A stretch of 64,000 bases of DNA from Gordionus sp. m RMFG-2023 (Eukaryota > Nematomorpha > Gordioida > Chordodea > Parachordodidae), in contig NC_088778.1 of the NCBI RefSeq assembly GCF_954871325.1, forward strand, positions 19,267,120 through 19,331,119, written 5' to 3'. The first letter of the stretch is position 1; every line of letters starts with the position of its first letter. This document shows, piece by piece, positions 60,062-64,000 of this stretch. Both the position numbers and the translations under genes were made by a program. The notes under the pieces are model-generated. The model did no database searches. It worked only from the letters and a program-made list of their open reading frames with translations, and was not told the origin of the DNA.

Positions 60062-62303
60062 TTGTATTGGGATATGGAATCATGTGGGATTCGAAATCCC
60101 AACGTGGAGATTCGAGAACTTGAATCCCCACGTTTTATTTGGAATCTTTTTTTTAATATATTTTTTTTAATATATTTTTTTTAAAATATTTAAAACTCAT
60201 GGGGTTTCGGAATATATTTTTTTAAAACAATTAAATAATAATTTTTTTCTTCCTTTTTTTGCCGCCTGGCTGGCACCAGAAAATTTTATTTTTAGAGATA
60301 TTTTGTTATAATAAATAAATTATATAATCAAAAATGATAAGAGAATGTTTAAAAAAGTAAATAGTATAAAAATTAATGCATATAATGAATGAAAAGGAAT
60401 GAGGTTAAAAGACATTTTTTTGTAAATTTATAAAAAATCATAAATATTTTCACATGAATATATATTTTTAAAAAATTCCGAATTAAAAAAAAATTATTTA
60501 TTGCAACAATTATTCAATGAAATATGATATTTCGTTGAACATTTGATGTTGTTCTTGACTCCTTTTATTCATGCAACCCATTTTGCAATTGCATAACTAT
60601 GTTTCCCATATTTTTTGACATTCCGGGAAGCTCCTAAATATTTAGCAGTTAAAAAATTAATATATTTTATGTATATGAATTAATTTGAGGAGTATAGGTG
60701 GTTACTATAAAAATATCTTAAATTGCCTATGATTGATATATCTTTGTTAGGAACTTCAACATCATTTAATTTTATAGTTTTATATAGACTAGATAAATGG
60801 TGCTGAAATTCTTCCAGCACACGTTCCTACCCATATTTTATTTTGTTCAATTTTTAATACTTTCCCTCCTAAATTTTAAGACAGATATTTGTTCTATCTG
60901 TCCTATGGATAGATAACAACAAGTGATGACATAAGATAAAGTTATTTTGTCCAATTATTTGAGAATAAATTATGTTTTGACACCCACGTTCATTTAAATA
61001 TAAAATAGAAGAAGGGACCCTTTTTAAAATATTAGAAATACTATTCCCAATATTATTGGTAACACAACTATTTTTCCTTGTAATTTTATGGCCAACATTT
61101 TTTGGACAAGGACTATTAGTAATATTATGAACAATGAAACGCGAATCTTTGATTGAAACCTTTGCTGATTTGTATTTGGGTGTTTTTAATATGGTTCTAT
61201 ATAAATTATATTCTTGTAACTGTTTTGGGTAAAAAAATTTGAGGCATTAAAAAAAATTTAAAACTAATATTAAAAATAAAATAATTGTAATAATATAAAT
61301 TTTCAAATGTAATAATTTAGATATTCCATGAAAAAAAATCTCGCCCAATACAATTATTTTATATTAAAATTAAATTTATTGATAATTCATATAAGCTATT
61401 TAAGAGACCTGCAGGTCCGGCACTAAGCCCGGTCCGGGTATACACGTGTCAAGTCATATTTTAATTTTTTTAATATAAATACCCAGGCTGGGCCGTATAT
61501 TTTAAAATCAAATATTTTAAATCGGCATTAAAAATAAATATAATATATTTTTTTTTAAAAATCCTGGCCGGGCCATGCAAATGGTACCTCTGCAGATCTC
61601 TGACTTACTTTATTTCTAAAAATTTAGAAGGGAATGTATTAAAAAATGGACAAATGGGAAGGAACTTGTGCTGGAAGAATTTCAGCACCATTCTTTGCCT
61701 CTAGTTTATATAAAACTATAAAATTAAATGATTTTGAATTTCCCAACAAAGATATATCAATCATAGGTAATTTAGCTATTTTTATAGTATTAATTATTTA
61801 TTTAAACTGCTAAAAATATTTAGGAGCTTCCGGAATGTCACAAACTATGGGAAAACATCATTATGCAATTGCAAAATGGGTTGCATGAATAAAAGGTGTT
61901 AGTGTTTCAAGAACAACCTTAAATTTCATATCATAAAGCATTGAAGAATTGTTGGAATAAATAAATTTTTTTTAATTAGGATTTTTTAAAAATATATATT
62001 CATGTGAAAATATTTAATATTTCATATAAATTTACAAAAAGAAAAATGTTTAACCTTATTTTTCATATTTTTTTACTATTTACTTTTTTATAAATTCTCT
62101 TTTTAAATCCCTTATATTTTGGCCTTTTAATTATATGATGCCAGCCAGATGGCAAAAAAGGGAAGAAAAAGTAATCATATTATATTTATTTTTTTAAAAT
62201 ATTTAAAAAAAAAAGATTTCGAATAAAACAGGTATTCAAGATCTCGAATTCCCGCGTTGTGATTTCGAATCCCACATGATTCCATATCCCAGTATGACAT
62301 ATA
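60062..62303. mobile_element. large inverted-repeat element with arms of 700 bp or more
   Basis: The left end TGTTGTATTGGGATATGGAA pairs with the right end TTCCATATCCCAGTATGACA. Pairing runs through CACATGATTCC, GGCTGGCA, TGCAATTGCATAA, GAAGCTCCTAAATATTT, ATTGATATATCTTTGTTGGGA and ATTCTTCCAGCACA. The right arm reads as protein in one frame (EGTCAGRISAPFFASSLYKT, then LNDFEFPNKDISIIGN), and the left arm encodes the same on the other strand, so the duplicated segment probably came from a transposase or captured gene I do not recognise. The loop (about 60,850-61,640) contains a hAT MITE. A partial copy is at 44,066. Confidence 0.82.
61403..61602. mobile_element. hAT MITE in the loop of the inverted-repeat element
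   Basis: Ends AGAGACCTGCAGGTCCGG and CCTCTGCAGATCTCTG with CGGTCCGGG and CTGGCCGGGCC arms, the same family as 54,590-54,850. No clear duplication remains. Confidence 0.75.
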
Positions 62304-62457
62304 TATTATGTTTATTTTTAAATTTTATGAATAATTTAGGGCGAGTTTTTAAATCAGATCAACCATCAAAGTTCTTCATTTTTATTTTATTTATTTAATT
62401 TTTATTGTTAAATTTTATACAGTCTTGTTAATCTAATTAATACTGAATCAATAAAAA

Positions 62458-62610
62458 TATCATCGGTCTAGAATAAGAGTGCTCCACTTGACATTTTTTA
62501 GATTTTTGAGTTAGATGGATTTTAATTGAAACTAGATTTAAAAATATAATCACGTTAAAGCACTGTCAATTTTGGGCCTATTTTTATAATTTTTGCTATA
62601 TATATTTATC
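62458..62610. mobile_element. truncated end of the ATCGGTCTAGA element
   Basis: ATATCATCGGTCTAGAATAA, GAGTGCTCCACTTGACATTTT and TTTTTGAGTTAGATGG match the reverse complement of the right end of the element at 18,625-20,296. The rest is absent. Confidence 0.7.
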
Positions 62611-63430
62611 ATATTATAATCACTTGTTGTGTACTTTTTTTTAAATTATATAAAAGTATAAAATATGTGTGGAAAAAATTATTAGTTAAATATTGGCAAA
62701 TTTTTTTAATCAGCTTAATTATTATTTCTATGAATAAATTAGAATAAAATAAACAGTATTTTATATAATTTAAATATTTAAATAGGTAGGAGAGACCATA
62801 TGGGGTAAATCCGGACGGCATTTAAAAATTATTTGGCTTTGATACTTGAAACTTATAACTAAAATAGGTAATAAAAAATTTTTTTGGTTAAATTAATTTA
62901 TTTAGGTTCCACACATTAAAATTGATATAGTGAACAACTTTCAGCTCTTAACAAACATAAAATATAATTTTAAAGATTTTGAAAAAGATTTATTTGATAC
63001 TGATCGCATTTATATATGCACTATCTCCGGGGATATACAGGACCGGGTATATGCCGGACATTATAAAAGTTTTTTCACATTTTTTTATAATTTTTTAAAA
63101 TGTAAAATTTATAAAAAAAAAAATATCATAAATTTATTAATAATAAAAGATTATAACAAATTTTTAAAATGCACGAGGACAAAGTTTCTGGTAGAACCAT
63201 ATCAAACATTAGGTCAATGATGGGCCTTGTAATGTATTAATATAAATTGATTTTGTTAATTTGATTTTAAGCTACAATATATTGTAATAGACAAAATAGA
63301 AAAACGTATAAATATATTATTATATTAAATAAATCACTTTATATTATTATTTTGAATTCATTTCATTTGACGACGATTCATTTCAAATCATTTCGACGAC
63401 GACGAATTATTTTAAATAAAAAAATTAAAA
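62611..63430. other. AT-rich DNA before the gag fossil
   Basis: A plus-strand frame at 62,930-63,220 has no recognised motif. GACGACGATTCATTTCAAATC and related short repeats lie at 63,370-63,405. This stretch may include the leader of the gypsy fossil that follows, but no LTR boundary was found. Confidence 0.35.
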
Positions 63431-63437
63431 TTAAACT

Positions 63438-64000
63438 ATGCCTCTGAAAAATGAAGAACCCACTCAATTTCATATTCCAGAATTCATGAAAGAAAAAGTT
63501 AACATTCAGGATTACCTATATAATATACAACTCATTTTCAAAGTAAAAAATATTGTTGATCAAAATATAAAAAAAAGATTTATTAGCCAATATAGACACT
63601 GATAATTTAATTAAAATTAAAATTTTTTACTTACCTAATAATTGATAACATAAATTATCCAATTTTATTTGACAATTTAGAAAAAATATAAAAAAATTTT
63701 CATTTTTATACTTTAAAAAGAGTTAGTTAAACTATTATCGATTTTTCAATCAAATTAAAAAGCATTTACTCTTTATGTAATTTTAAATCGCCGGTTGATG
63801 AACTCTTAAGAGATATTTTCATCTTAGGAGTAGGGTTACCTGAGCTGGACAAAGAACTTCGGTCAAAATATGCCGAAGGAAATATTACTTTTGAAGATAT
63901 TGTACGTCTAGCTATCGCGCTGTCTTCATTGGAGAAGGAAACCATGGCAGAAGTTAATAAAATAATAATTATTTTAGGAATAATTATAATAACGTTAATA
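63438..64000 (+). mobile_element. Ty3/gypsy-type gag fossil, runs off the window
   Basis: Plus-strand sequence resembles the capsid-proximal part of a gypsy gag: a start MPLKNEEPTQFHIPEF and later LPELDKELRSKYAEGNITFE with DIVRLAIALSSLEKE, the pattern usual at the end of the capsid region. It is broken in several places. Only the 5' part is inside the window, so age and completeness cannot be judged further. Confidence 0.6.

Overview
This window is very AT-rich eukaryotic DNA, almost certainly from an invertebrate animal. It holds spliced genes with GT-AG introns that are either tiny (43-48 bp) or very large. The proteins are animal-type: an IQSEC/Schizo-type Arf exchange factor, a von Willebrand A (MIDAS) domain protein and a lysosomal aspartylglucosaminidase. 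Around them lies a dense graveyard of DNA transposons, mainly hAT, with PIF/Harbinger, Merlin-like and fold-back elements, plus LINE and Ty3/gypsy fossils. The Sec7 and PH sequences are diverged from insect and vertebrate homologues as I remember them, which suggests a fast-evolving lineage. I cannot name the species.

Layout. 1-0.8 kb: the 5' part of a vWA-domain gene on the minus strand, running off the left edge. 0.8-8.6 kb: no host exons recognised, but fold-back MITEs, a LINE scrap, a roughly 120-bp minisatellite and a complete non-autonomous hAT element. 8.7-14.8 kb: a decayed minus-strand Ty3/gypsy fossil split by a PIF/Harbinger transposon, which itself carries a hAT MITE. 15.4-20.3 kb: LINE, hAT and TIR-element remains. 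22.0-22.5 kb: the 3' part of an aspartylglucosaminidase gene (plus strand, one frameshift). 22.7-58.3 kb: one complete IQSEC-like gene on the minus strand. Its eight exons (1,926 bp, 641 codons plus stop, all splice phases consistent) are scattered over 35.6 kb. 58.3-64 kb: intergenic repeats, a large inverted-repeat element and the start of another gypsy gag fossil.

The giant introns of the IQSEC-like gene contain most of what is interesting. There are two multi-kilobase fold-back palindromes whose spare arm preserves the empty site of an insertion in the other arm. There is a three-deep nest (inverted-repeat element, then hAT, then a second hAT family). A dismembered copy of an unnamed repetitive animal gene family (WHFFATxHGKxxCDG) and a Merlin-like transposase fragment inside a palindrome are also there. 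Target-site duplications could be read exactly for nine insertions (8-bp hAT, 3-bp TAA Harbinger, 9-bp and 8-bp fold-back).

The AGA fragment and the IQSEC-like gene converge, with 194 bp between stop codons, and their candidate poly(A) signals lie past each other, so their 3' UTRs probably overlap. No prokaryotic gene, CRISPR array, tRNA or rRNA was seen. All calls were made by reading the sequence, with no database search.
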